Of a stretch of DNA of 64,000 bases, positions 1 through 9,690 are shown piece by piece (position 1 is the first letter of the stretch; each line of letters begins with the position of its first letter). Made by a program: the position numbers and the translations under genes. Source of the stretch: Microvelia longipes (taxonomy: Eukaryota; Arthropoda; Insecta; Hemiptera; Veliidae); contig JACMZG010000008.1 of assembly GCA_018340805.1 (NCBI GenBank), positions 75,418,188 through 75,482,187 on the forward strand. The letters run 5' to 3'. Below the pieces are notes generated by a model. The model was not told the origin of the DNA, made no database searches, and saw only the letters and a program-made list of their open reading frames with translations.

Positions 1-107
1 CTCTCTCCTGATTGGTCCACTAGAAAACAGCATCTCCAATGTAAAACTATAAATATAGGTCGAGGTTTTCGTTTCATTCTCACAAGCAAGAAGGGGCGGC
101 GGTATCA
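1..107 (-). repeat. Partial 3' LTR
   Basis: This is the last 107 bp (plus orientation) of the LTR seen complete at 2086-2458. It ends in GGTATCA and is about 98% identical by eye. The rest lies left of the window, so the target duplication cannot be read. Confidence 0.85.
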
Positions 108-248
108 AATCCCCCCACTTCTTGAAACAAAACCCGACCTAAATACTTACAGATCTACAGGAGTTAAAACAGCGTTTATTAAACAAAAAAAAAAAAAAAC
201 AGTTAATTTACAGTAATACAAAAGATTAGAAATGGTAACAAGAAGGAT

Positions 249-983
249 TCATGCTGATCCAGGATCGTCTTCTTCCTTTTCTCTAAAAGGATAGAAGTAG
301 AGAGGCGCAGGGCCATGATGATCCGAGTGTTGACTGAGTCCATCTGTCCCATTCGTATCAGTACCGGACCTCAAAACATTCTGTTGTGGGTTGCGTCGAA
401 GATTGTAGACTCTTTTCTCTGTAGAGGCTTCTTTGAAACGCTCCCCTTTTGCGTTAGTCGGGTCAGGTGATAGCTGGTCGTGAAGATGATCCCATTTTCC
501 GGGACGTACAAGTTCTGCACTGAAAGATATTTCATTGCCTATACTGGTACCTTGAGAGGAACTCGTTCTTGAGACGTCGTGACGCGTAGTAAGGAATTCT
601 TCTTTCGATAATCCTGAAGGAGTAGGTGCACTTGTTGCCCAAAATATGGACCGGCGTTGCTTTAACCCGTAGCAGAGGGAAGATTGCCCAATATCAATTA
701 CCGCTTTGTTTGCTGTGAACCACTGTTGACCAATTACCATTTCCTCTGCTAGGTTTTCTGCAACCAAGAGCTTGACGATTTCAATGTGAGTTCCCATTCC
801 TACGGGCAACTCAACTTCTCCGTGAATGTGGAGTATACTGGTAGTATCGCCCATCTTTAAGTGTCGATGCTCAGACTTGTTTATATTTACACTAGGCGGG
901 ACGAATGTTTTACGAATTACGCTTTGAGAAGCACCTGTATCCAAAATAGCGAGTAGAGTCTTGAATTTAACCTCACCTTGAGT
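249..983 (-). CDS. Retroviral-type aspartic protease fused to pol C-terminal tail
   Basis: The active-site motif LAILDTGASQS is near the start of the open frame, followed by a flap-like region and the typical VIGQQWF strand. The frame is open from 983 down to 249 and overlaps the gag frame by about 67 nt in the -1 register, consistent with -1 frameshift expression. After the ~110-residue protease, a low-complexity linker leads to a basic YNLRRNPQQN tail that looks like the end of Gypsy pol. RT, RNase H and the integrase core that should lie between are missing. No stop interrupts this frame. Confidence 0.75.
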   Translation of the reverse strand, partial: TQGEVKFKTLLAILDTGASQSVIRKTFVPPSVNINKSEHRHLKMGDTTSILHIHGEVELPVGMGTHIEIVKLLVAENLAEEMVIGQQWFTANKAVIDIGQSSLCYGLKQRRSIFWATSAPTPSGLSKEEFLTTRHDVSRTSSSQGTSIGNEISFSAELVRPGKWDHLHDQLSPDPTNAKGERFKEASTEKRVYNLRRNPQQNVLRSGTDTNGTDGLSQHSDHHGPAPLYFYPFREKEEDDPGSA

Positions 984-1914
984 CTAGGAAGATTGGAATC
1001 AGTGAGCAGTGTAGTTAGTTGACCTGTCGGACCTGACGAGCGGTCGTCTCTTCTATCATTAGAGTACTTCTGACGCCAACAGCTTTGTGCGTATTTACAA
1101 TCTTTGTAAAAGTGTCGCTCTGTAAGGCAATACTTGCACAGTGGTGCCGAATTCTCCTGAACTCTTGGAGGTTTCGTTTCTATAGTTGAAACAATTGGCT
1201 TAAAGGCAGATTTAAGTTGCGGGGTAACCCCTAATTCTAGTAAGGTCTCCTGCCTTTTTGAAATATTCATTAGTTCCTGAATTGTCTCGGGAATTCTACT
1301 GACGAAAGCTTGGCGTAGCCTAGGAAGTAATAGCTTTTCTAAGGTTTCCACAAGCTGGGGTTCTTCGACGTTGGTTTGAATTCTTCTAAGAAGGGCAACC
1401 TTCCGTAGAAGAAAGGGACCAACAGCTTCTTTTTCTTCTTGAGCAACTCGGAAGAAATCAGCTAAAATAGTAGCATGTTTAGCTGGGCCGTCGTATTCTC
1501 GAAGAAACATTTCTTTAAAAATTGTATAGGTTTTGGGACAATTACACACTGGTTGTCCCACCAATCTTTAGCATTTTTGCTGAGGTATCCTTCAACAAAA
1601 GATACCTGTTGATCCTCAGGTACCTTCTTAGTCTGAAAGGATCTCTCGATTTTATTTAAAAATTCTGTTGGGTTTTCAGTGTCATCCCCACAAAATTTGA
1701 CTATGAATTCAGCAGTTGGAACCATTGTCGCCAGTCTAATTGCCTCAGCAATACTAGTGGCTAAATCTATTGCCGAGATTGCTATGACGTTTTCAGCTGA
1801 TTGAAGCGTTGGTTCTACATGTTGCGTCTGAGAAGCAACGGGTGCGGTCGATGATGACGAAGGTTGCAGATGAGCCGGAACCGGCGATAAAGCTGAACGC
1901 TATGATTTACCCAT
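917..1914 (-). pseudogene. Gypsy Gag, interrupted
   Basis: Gag starts at ATG 1914-1912 but meets TAG four codons later. The frame then stays open through a Ser/Thr-rich N-terminus and the capsid segment (DDTENPTEFLNKIERSF, KDWWDN). It shifts register near 1550 and continues through the rest of capsid to a CCHC zinc knuckle, CKYCLTERHFYKDC, near 1105-1150. Gag would package the element RNA. The early stop and the frameshift make this copy defective. Confidence 0.75.
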
Positions 1915-2065
1915 AATAGAACTTTTAATATGAGTTAAAGTTGTGAATAAGTTGAGCGCCACTGAGTGTTTAGACACTCTCAGAAGTGTAAAGTAGATAT
2001 GAGATGAGGCTAGCGTCGAGGTTAGAGGCGAATGTCGTGCTGTGCCCTCTATAATACAGTAGAGG

Positions 2066-2083
2066 GCCCCACGTTGGGCGCCA
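2066..2083 (-). promoter_or_regulatory. Primer-binding site of the LTR element
   Basis: On the minus strand, TGGCGCCCAACGTGGGGC begins two bases after the LTR end. The TGG start and its place directly inside the 5' LTR are what is expected for annealing of a tRNA 3' end. Confidence 0.75.
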
Positions 2084-2085
2084 AA

Positions 2086-2458
2086 TGATATGGCTCCTCT
2101 AGAGCTGGGAGCAGCAGAGTTTGTGGTGGTCCTGAAAAGGACCGTTGTGACTCGGTCGTTTGCTCCCGGAGCACACCTCGTAAGAGAAGCTACCGGAGTA
2201 CACGCCTTAAGTTGAGCCGATCTCCGAAACGGGAAGGCTTCAACACCCGTGTTCTAATTTTCCCCGCGGAGCACTTAACTGTGAAGAGGCGAGGTAAGAC
2301 GACTTAGCTGTAAAAATCGACGATTATATATAGAGTTAAGCTAAAATCTCTCTCTCTCCTAATTGGCCCACTAGAAAACAGCATCTCCAATGTAAAACTA
2401 TAAATATAGGTCGAGGTTTTCGTTTCATTCTCACAAGCAAGAAGGGGCGGCGGTATCA
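2086..2458 (-). repeat. 5' LTR, 373 bp
   Basis: It is bounded by TGATA...TATCA. It contains a TATA-like stretch (minus strand TATATTTATAG) and a TATATATAG run near 2326. The partial copy at 1-107 matches its right-hand end. Confidence 0.85.
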
Positions 2459-2493
2459 ACCCCCCTACACTATCAGTGTACGATATAGAGTTT

Positions 2494-2683
2494 GCAGCGA
2501 CGAAGGCTTCATCTCAAGCCATTAGTAGTTAAGAATTTCCCCTAAACGCTGAGCGGGGAAGGAAAAATATGTTGGCTGCGAGAGAGGGCGCAACGCCTGC
2601 AATTACTTTACGGAAAATCACGAAATCACCTTGGCAGCGATGAAGGCTTCATCTCAAGCCATTAGTAGTTAAGAATTTCCCCT
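2494..2683. repeat. 50-bp direct repeat, two copies
   Basis: A 50-bp segment starting GCAGCGA(C/T)GAAGGCTTC occurs at 2494-2543 and 2634-2683 with one mismatch. No gene is visible in 2459-3009; the rest of that interval is non-coding and ends in a T-rich run. Confidence 0.8.
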
Positions 2684-3009
2684 GCTCGAATGCTGTTTAT
2701 GCGATGACGTCACACTAATGCCTTTCTTAGTTTAAAGCCTCCTCACCACGTCAAGGTGAAGGCATATCGAGGAGGTTAATTTTGATATTTTTTTAATGTA
2801 CAATGCACTGTCCTCGCATTGTACCATGGTGACCAGCCACTAAAAGTATGTCACCTCTGTTTTCACCGAAATAATGAAACAATGTAATAATGAAAACCAT
2901 AATCCCAATATTTACAACCCGAAAACATCATCCACCCTTCCCCTATTTAATATTTAAATAACTCTAAATAAGGTGGTTATGTTTTTTTATTTTATTTTTT
3001 TTTATTTTT

Positions 3010-3161
3010 TTTATTTTTTTTGTTTTTTATGTATTTTTTTTTAATAAATGCACAATTTGATACTTATGAGAATTAGTTTAAGCGGTTTACGGGTCGCTAT
3101 GCCTCGCCAGGGACCGCATTATGGGTTTGCGGGTCGCTATGCCACGCCAGGAACCCATTTC
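3010..3161 (+). repeat. Left terminal inverted repeat
   Basis: It is the near-exact reverse complement of 6271-6420. Inside it a ~39-bp unit (GGGTCGCTATGCC(T/A)CGCCAG core) is repeated twice in tandem. Confidence 0.85.
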
Positions 3162-3234
3162 TAATTTCTTTTAGTTGAATTCTCATAAGTACCAAGGTGC
3201 TTAACCATTGAATGGTATGTGTTATAACCTTAAA

Positions 3235-4824
3235 TTACGTCATTTTATGTACTATACTTGTCAATGGGTTGTGCTGAACAAATCTATCGTGTAACAATAG
3301 ACAGTACGCGGTAGTATTTGCCGGTAAATCTTTTTCAGATTCAAATTCTAATCTGACATCTACCGGTCCCTTTTTGATAGACTCTTATTGTTTCGAACAA
3401 TCAATGATTACAACAGGACATTTATTCTTAAAATCTGTAAAGGATAGGTACGGTAGACTCTGATAAGTGTTATAGTACGACGTTTGAAACGCCGCGTATA
3501 TGTGGTACAATAAAGCAAATTTATTTTGGGAGAATTTTAAATTTAAATCATCGTAGGGAAACGCTCGTGAATTTAGATAAGGCTTGACATTTGTCAAGTC
3601 ACAGTGATCGAAACAACTGGATGCCTTATCGATAACGTTATTTCTACCTTTTTGAACGGCTAAAATTAAAAATCGCGGTTTCTCGAGTTGAGTCGAAGTT
3701 TTAATCGACCATACTTGTCGGTTTGACGTAGGCAATAGCGGGTACTCGTACATATCCCACGCTCGGAAATGGAGGGAAATGATTTTTTCTGTTTTTAAAT
3801 AATTAATTAAATTGAGTTTCTGAACTTCGTTAACCGAAACGTAAGGTATTTTCCAACAAAGCGATAGCAGTTCAATTTTAACATTCTCGCGAACTTCTGA
3901 CCGAGAAGCCGTATCGGCATACGGAACGTGCTGTACAAAGCAATTTGAATCATTTATCGCTCTTACCAAAATTAGCTCTTGCTTTACGTTTATCAAAACT
4001 TTTCGGTAATCTTCTGCGAATCCGAGTAACGAGGATAAAGGTAGACAGACGTTGTACCGGGTGGATGATTCTTCTTGTACTTCATTGAAGGGTATTGTCC
4101 ATCCCATATTTGTTAAGGAATACGATATAGGCGCGTGAGATGCAATCCCTAGAGTCGAAGCCATTCCGGGGTTTCTGACTTTATCAATCTCGACTCCACA
4201 AATCTCATACCGAATCTCGTCGAATAAAAACGGGAATGCGTTGTTGATGAGTCTGTGCTTCGCCGGTGCCGTATTTCCTCATTCTTTTAAAAATGATAGT
4301 TCCAAATACATAAAACTTTCACTCGGAAGCGTATAAATGTCTTGGTATTGTACCGGAATCCGTATCTCTTCTCCGGCGTCTAGCTTTGAATTTGCGTACG
4401 CATAGTGAGTATGATACTCTAGACTCTCTATAGATTCATCATAAATGTGTTCACTTAAATTTAACATCTCAATTATTTTTGGCTCTTCTGTGTCTTTGTT
4501 ACTTACTACATCATCAATAGGTTCATCCTCCTCATCATCCTCCTCCTCATCGTTTTCTTCTTCTTTTCTATCCTTTTCCGATCCACATACTGCCTCGCTA
4601 GAGTTATTGTCTTCAATTGACTCATCATGTTTACCTGCAATGGCGTCCTTGTAGAATCCCAACTCTGAACCATCCTCGCGTTCAACCCCCTCACAGTGTT
4701 TATCTCGTTGGTGTCGAAGTAAATTCTTTTTATGTACAAACTTTTTATAGCAGTCTGGACAACTAAATGTCAAGTTTTCAAATCTCTTCTTATAGAGGCT
4801 CGAATCACGTATCTTGGAGAACAA
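3235..4824 (-). pseudogene. C2H2 zinc finger plus double-jelly-roll capsid-like protein
   Basis: One reading frame runs from ATG 4824 to TAA 3235 (about 530 codons) with only two in-frame stops, TGA at 4281-4279 and TAA at 3387-3385, and no frameshift. The N-terminus has a C2H2 zinc finger (CPDCYKKF...LLRHQRDKH), then a Glu/Asp-rich linker. The remainder resembles, from memory, the 'double jelly roll-like' proteins of insect genomes, relatives of virus major capsid proteins; recognisable pieces are FPYDDLNLKF, STQLEKPRFLILA and PANTTAYCLLLHD. In virus-like transposons such proteins build the particle. The stops make this copy a probable pseudogene. The capsid assignment rests on remembered motifs and needs a structure or profile search. 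Confidence 0.6.
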
Positions 4825-4909
4825 ATCTGCTCGGTGTCTGGCTCAATACTAAAGTTGGAGCTCCACTAGCTCTATATATATATACTAAACGAAAGCTAAA
4901 AATTCGGCT

Positions 4910-5550
4910 TCAACAACTCCAGTTAGACCCATATTAGCTGCAACCCAACTCTAAATCGGCTCATACAGGCTCTGCGATAGCTCATATTGGCTCCACACCG
5001 GCTCTAAATGGCTCATATAAGCTCCACACCGGCTCTAAATGGCTCATATAGGCTCCTACTCGGCTCTGAATGGCTCATATAGGCTCCAACACGGCTCAAC
5101 ACCGGCTCTAGATGGCTCTAAATGGCTCCGATATAGCTCCAAATGGCTCATATAGGCTCCAAATCGGCTCATGTAGGCTCTAGATGGCTCATATAGGCTC
5201 TAATATGGCTCCAAATGACTCCTACTTGGCTCCAAATGGCTCATATAGGCTCCAACACGGCTCCACACCAGCTCTAGATGGCTCATATTGGCTCCGAATA
5301 GGCTCCAAAGTGGCTCCTACTCGGCTCAAGATGGCTCATGTAGGCTCCTACTCGGCTCATATAGGCTCCAAAGTGGCTCATGTAGGCTCTAGATGGCTCA
5401 TATGGGCTCTAATATGGCTCCAAATGGCTCATATAGGCTCCAACACGGTTCCACACCGGCACTAGATGGCTCATATTGGCTCCAAATAGGCTCCTACTCG
5501 GCTCAAGATGGCTCATGTAGGCTCTAGATGGCTCCAAATCGGCTCCAACA
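4910..5550. repeat. GGCTC-based compound minisatellite
   Basis: About 640 bp of imperfect short repeats built from GGCTCATATAGGCTCC and variants such as GGCTCTAAAT and GGCTCCAACAC. It lies exactly between the 5' ends of the two divergent genes of the inverted-repeat element. Open frames across it are repeat translations, not genes. Confidence 0.85.
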
Positions 5551-5619
5551 AGATGAATATATAAGTTTATGATATAAGGGGGATATGGTCAGTTGTATCT
5601 CGGCTTCCGTGCAGTCAAG

Positions 5620-6143
5620 ATGCCTTCTACCGCTATTATAGATATTCAAGGGTTTGTAGATAATGAGGGGCAAGTCATCGTTAAAGAGCTCGCATGTTTG
5701 GACCTGTAGACGAAATCGTTTTCGAGCTGGTTGTTTTTACCACCCGCAAATTGCATTCAAGATTCTAAATCTATGAAAACAAATTCTTGGCTTACATTAA
5801 ATTTTCACGGAATAAACTGGGATGACGGTGATGTTGAGTACGAGCGATTGTATTTAGTGTTTAAACTTTTATCTAATCGGTACACACACTTTGTCGCAAA
5901 CGGTAAAGTACGTTTATTGAAAAAATACTTGCCAAATAATTGCGTCATTCTAGATTTACTTGCGATAGAATGTCCCAAAATTAGTTCATTGAGTTATAGC
6001 TGGAGGCCCTGCCCCCTTCATAAGCACAATAAAAAATTTGCTTGCGTTCATGCTCGAGTATGGAGTTTGTATAAATGGTTCGTAAATGGACCTGCACTCG
6101 GTTTGACCATACATTTACTACCGGTTTCATGTGTAGCCACGTG
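5620..6143 (+). pseudogene. Uncharacterised insect protein, partner of capsid-like gene
   Basis: ATG 5620 begins MPSTAIIDIQGFVDNEGQ and stays open 29 codons to TAG 5707. Between about 5697 and 5731 the better coding sequence is in another frame (DEIVFELVVF), then the first frame resumes (WLTLNFHGINWDDGDVEY) to 6143, implying two compensating small indels. The C-terminal part has Cys and His residues (CPLHKH, CVHARV). I recognise the general pattern (ID.QGF near the N-terminus, NFHG..W..GD) from uncharacterised insect proteins but know no function. The N-terminal strand pattern could suit an RNase H-like fold; that is a guess. Its placement opposite the capsid-like gene suggests both belong to the same element. 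Confidence 0.5.
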
Positions 6144-6270
6144 AGTTTCATTTGTGGGGATTTATTTTCGCGTTTATTCTTAAAGTTTAATCATATGTTA
6201 CACTTACACTCATGTCTCAGCAGCTGCCGCAAATACGAGATGGAATTCTAGTATGGCGAAGCGTACCATA

Positions 6271-6420
6271 ATTGGGTCCTTGGCGTGGCATGGCGTCCCG
6301 CAAACCCATAATGCGGTCCCTGGCGAGGCATAGCGACCCGTAAACCGCTTAAACTAATTCTCATAAGTATCAGATTGTGCATTTATTAAAAAAAAACATA
6401 TAAAAAACAAAAAAATATAA
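6271..6420 (-). repeat. Right terminal inverted repeat
   Basis: Reverse complement of 3010-3161 with a few mismatches, including the same tandem sub-repeat. A (GGA/GGT)n-rich stretch at 6421-6455 follows it. Confidence 0.85.
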
Positions 6421-6454
6421 AAGGAGGTGGAGGTGGTGGTGGAGGAGGTGCCCG

Positions 6455-7710
6455 AATCGGCCTTTCTCCCCAACTCACTCTTGTCCCTGTTTACTCTCAA
6501 ATTAGCATCTGATAACCGCTTTAAAACCTGGTGTAATCTAGTTAAATGTTCTTCGTTTGTTTTCCCCGTGATTGCAATGTCATCAAAAAATATGCAAACT
6601 CCCGGTATATCTCCAAGTAATGAGTCCATGTACTTCTGCCACTCGGAAGGAGCAGAGCTAACTCCAAACATGAGCCTGTTACACTTGAACAAACCCCGGT
6701 GAGTGTTAATAGTCAATAAGTGGGCACTATCTTCAGCCATTGGCATATGTAAATAGGCTGTGCTGAGATCTAGACGAGTAAAGTGCCGTCCTCCATTTAA
6801 TTTTGCAAAAAGGTCTTCAGTTCTTGGAAGTGGATACTGGGTAACATGTATGTGTGGGTTTAGAGTGACACTGTAGTCAGCACACAAACGTATCTTTCCA
6901 TTTGATTTCACGACGAGGACTACTATGGTGTCGCCCAGTCAGAGAAAGGTATCTTTTGTTTTCTAAATGGTCAAGTTCTTCATCAATTTTAGATTTCAGT
7001 GCAAAAAGAACAAGTCTTGCTTTTTTAAAAAATTGGTCTGGATCCCGGTTTAAGATAAATTTTACATTCATAATTTTTTATTCCACCTAAGTTATCGTCG
7101 AATATGTTGGGATAAGAACTTAATAGTTGATCTAACTGGTCCTGAGATATAGGGTTCGGCTCGGTTTTTATATAGTAAACTTTTGGCAGTTTAATGTTTA
7201 ATTTATATATCCAGTCTCTTCCTAAGATAGTCGGTAAATTTTCTTTAACTATAAATAATTTCAGTTCCTTTTCTTTATTTTCGTAACCAACTTTCACCCA
7301 AACGACCCCAGTGGTTTTACTAATTGTGGGCTATAACTTCTAAAAACAACTAATGTTGATTCCCATGTTTTATTTGAAAATTTTCTGAAGTTTTTCAAAC
7401 TCATCACTGAAAAAACAGCTCCCGTATCCATTTCCATAAAAATTGGGTGGTTTTCTACTTTTATCTTAACCATAATAGGATTTTTAAAAGAGTGCTTACC
7501 AGATTGAGAGGTCTCTACTTGTTTCAAAGGAACAGGCAGCGTACTTACAACACTGTGTACGCTCTCTCTAGAGCTGTACTGAGATCTTTCATCCTCTTGA
7601 TCTATATTGCCTACCATCCTTCGAATATTTGTAGATTTCTTCATTTGTGTCTTTTTAATTTTGCAGACTATTTCTAAGTGATTTTTTCGTTTGCACAAAT
7701 TACATTTCAA
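6455..7710 (-). pseudogene. Gypsy protease and N-terminal reverse transcriptase
   Basis: From right to left: zinc knuckle CNLCKRKNHLEIVC (7710), protease active site MEMDTGAVFSVMS (about 7400), linker with ILGRDWIYKLN, and the RT start (LVLFALKSKIDEELDHLE, about 7000). RT continues with GKIRLCADYSVTLN, the FTRLDLSTAYLHMP palm motif and the FFDDIAITG catalytic motif near 6550. At least two frameshifts break it (about 7290 and 6900). RT stops making sense after residues NRDKSEL near 6470, so the fingers and palm are present but connection, RNase H and integrase are lost. Confidence 0.8.
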
Positions 7711-8082
7711 ATTCTCTTTTCCTTACACTCACGAGATAAATGTGAAGCACCACAACGGAAACAAATTATTTTATTGTTTACACGTTTTTCGGGCTCTACT
7801 TTATTGTAATAAAGTAGAGCATGTAATCATGCAACCACATCATGTATGATGTGGTTGCATGATTACATGATTGATGATTGATTACATTGATTACAACTAG
7901 ATATGCTGTATTGTTTTGTTTGGTTAGATCTTAACAAAAAATCAGAATTGATCGAAGCTCGCTCTATTGCTTTAGCAATTTGTACGGTATACGAGCTAAA
8001 GGAATATCATCTTTCTCAAAAAGTCGGTCTAGTATGTGTTTAGATCTTATTCCTCCAACAAACACATCTCTTAGAACTATAG
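7711..8082 (-). pseudogene. Gypsy Gag C-terminal half
   Basis: Minus-strand pieces read VFVGGIRSKHILDRLFEKD (capsid C-terminal motif, about 8060-8000), then a frameshift to QIAKAIERASINSDFL, and near 7760 a first knuckle, CFRCGASHLSREC. A further shift at about 7715 leads into the second knuckle. Two abutting palindromes (7793-7868) have been inserted within this coding stretch. Confidence 0.7.
7793..7868. repeat. Two abutting perfect palindromes
   Basis: Palindrome one has 13-bp arms 7793-7805/7808-7820 around GT. Palindrome two has 23-bp arms 7821-7843/7846-7868, also around GT. Both are perfect and touch each other. The right-hand arm of the first is Gypsy gag coding sequence, so its other arm looks like an inverted copy of local sequence. 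Confidence 0.9.
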
Positions 8083-9365
8083 GCAAACTCGTTGATTTAT
8101 CAAAGGCATCGACTGGTCGACCATCGAATACTGCTAAAAATTTAAAAGATTGGGAATCCGGGGAACTGCATGGGATTTGATGAAATCCTATTTAGAAAAC
8201 AGAACTCAATTCACCTTAGTAAAAGGTGAAAGAGGGGATGTAAGATCCACTACTCAAAAACTGATTAGAGGAGTGCCCCAAGGCTCTATTTTGGGGCCAC
8301 TTTGTTTTTTTAATTTTTATAAATGATTTGCCAAAAATGTTAAATGCGGATTTCACGATTCTCTACGCGGACGACGTCACCATGGGGTTTGTTGGGAAAA
8401 ATGAAGAGTTGGAAGTAAAAACAAATGAGGCTCTGGGATTACTTGCAACGTGGATAAAGTTAAATAAGTTAAAATTAAACGAACAAAAAACTGAGTTTAT
8501 ACGGATTAATAACAAAAAAGTAAAAAAGGATGAAAAATGCTTGAATATAACTTATAATGGGAATGAAATAAAAGAATGTGAAACTGCCAAATTACTCGGG
8601 GTAAAAATAGATAAGAGATTAAGCTGGAGTAACCAGATAGAGAAGGTCTGTCATAAGTTAAATTCAAGTTATTATGTTATTAGGGAGTTAAAGAAGTGCC
8701 TAACCGATCAAGAGCTGATAAACGTGTACTATGGACTGTTTCAGTCCAAGTTGTACGGCTTAGAGTTGTGGGGAAGTGCACCAGATGCTAAGAAAACCTT
8801 CATTATTCAAAAAAAAGTTTTAAGATGTATAGGAAGGAGAAAAAGAAGAAAAACGTGTAAACCACTATTTTAAAAATAAAATTTTAACAGTCTTTGGTTT
8901 ATTTATTTTAAGGCAATTGATAAATGTAAAAAAAATTTAGAAAAATTTATTTCCAACAAAGACGTCCATAATTATCCAACAAGGAATAAAGAAAATTAAG
9001 GTTTAATAAACACAATACAAGCAAATTTAAAATAGTTCTGACTGTATAGGGGAAGTTTATATAATGCTTGCCAAATAAAATAAAGGATATTTGATGTTGA
9101 TGAGTTTAAGGATGCATGTTAAGGAGATCCTGGAAGAAACTCCTGTCTATAAAATTGAGATTTCTTTACAAAAATTTGTAAATAAATTATATTATATATT
9201 GTAAGTTAAACTTGGTGGATGCAATGTCGCACGTTAATTTATTTATTTATTTATTTATTTTTACGTAATGTATTTTGTTGAATATGTAATGTTCTTTTAT
9301 TCCTGACTTTTAAGTAATTGTACAAAACATTGCATTTAAAGCTTAATAAAAATATTATTTATTTA
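8083..9365 (+). mobile_element. 5'-truncated LINE inserted in Gypsy gag
   Basis: Reverse transcriptase of the non-LTR type begins with LVDLSKA (about 8090), continues with WDLMKSYLENRTQF and GVPQGSILGP, then shifts frame before the catalytic ILYADDVTMGF at about 8350 and stays open to 8873. A ~490-bp 3' part follows, ending in AATAAAA and (ATTT)n at 9345-9375, a usual LINE tail. Gag coding lies on both sides in the opposite orientation. No clean target duplication was found, so the 5' junction is approximate. Domain order and tail fit the CR1/Jockey group, but the clade is not certain. Confidence 0.75.
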
Positions 9366-9690
9366 TTTATTTATTCATGTTCTCTGGGTACTCGCAGATC
9401 GAAGCCATCTTCCTTAGTTCAGTAAGGTATTGAGAGATCGACTCGCCTTCCCGCTGCTTTCTATTAACCAAGGCATAACGACTAGGAATTACTAAGGGTT
9501 TTGTATGTAGATGTTTGACTAATATGTTCTTTAAATTTTGAAAAGATTTATTTTCATACGTCTCGGGAAACAGAAGACTCTTTAGCAAGGTAAACATTTC
9601 AGGACTCAACACTGTTATGAGAGCTTTAGGCCGCATACAATCTGAAACATTTTGTACGTCTAAATAAGCCGTGAATCTCTCTAAATAAGT
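9366..9690 (-). pseudogene. Gypsy Gag middle part
   Basis: The minus strand is open from 9690 to the LINE tail: TYLERFTAYLDVQNVSDC, PEMFTLLKSLLFPETYENK, GESISQYLTELRKMA, EYPENM. This is the central capsid part of the interrupted Gypsy. On the right it stops at the BEL/Pao target site and continues in frame at 18419-18338. Confidence 0.8.

Larger units (their letters stand above)
1..2458 (-). mobile_element. Gypsy-type LTR element lacking RT, 3' LTR cut by window edge
   Basis: A 107-bp block at the window start recurs at 2352-2458 with about two differences, giving an LTR pair. The element reads on the minus strand: 5' LTR at right, then an 18-nt primer-binding site, gag, protease and a G-rich polypurine tract (108-121) abutting the 3' LTR. 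The internal part is only about 1.98 kb. Reverse transcriptase, RNase H and the integrase core are absent, although the protease frame ends in a tail with YNLRRNPQQN, resembling the C-terminus of Gypsy pol. This suggests an internal deletion that joined protease to the pol C-terminus. Such a copy could move only with enzymes supplied by a complete relative. Confidence 0.85.
3010..6420. mobile_element. Inverted-repeat element with capsid-like and partner gene relics
   Basis: Long inverted repeats at 3010-3161 and 6271-6420 enclose two divergent pseudogenes: a zinc-finger/double-jelly-roll capsid-like protein on minus and an uncharacterised protein on plus. A minisatellite occupies the region between their 5' ends. 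No polymerase, integrase or transposase is visible, so this is either a non-autonomous derivative or a remnant of a larger virus-like element of the Polinton/adintovirus kind. The right end lies beside a Gypsy RT that stops abruptly near 6460-6475, so the unit may have inserted into or recombined with that element. A target duplication cannot be read because the left flank is low-complexity. Confidence 0.6.

Noticed and set aside
917..983. Programmed -1 frameshift site between gag and protease as a certain feature
   Set aside because: The -1 overlap is real, but no clear slippery heptamer with downstream structure was identified, and gag has other lesions.
4445..4654. Plus-strand Ser-rich frame of 69 codons
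   Set aside because: It is the antisense of the acidic linker of the capsid-like gene.
5184..5465. 93-codon frame with repeated MAHIGS-like segments
   Set aside because: It is a translation of the minisatellite.
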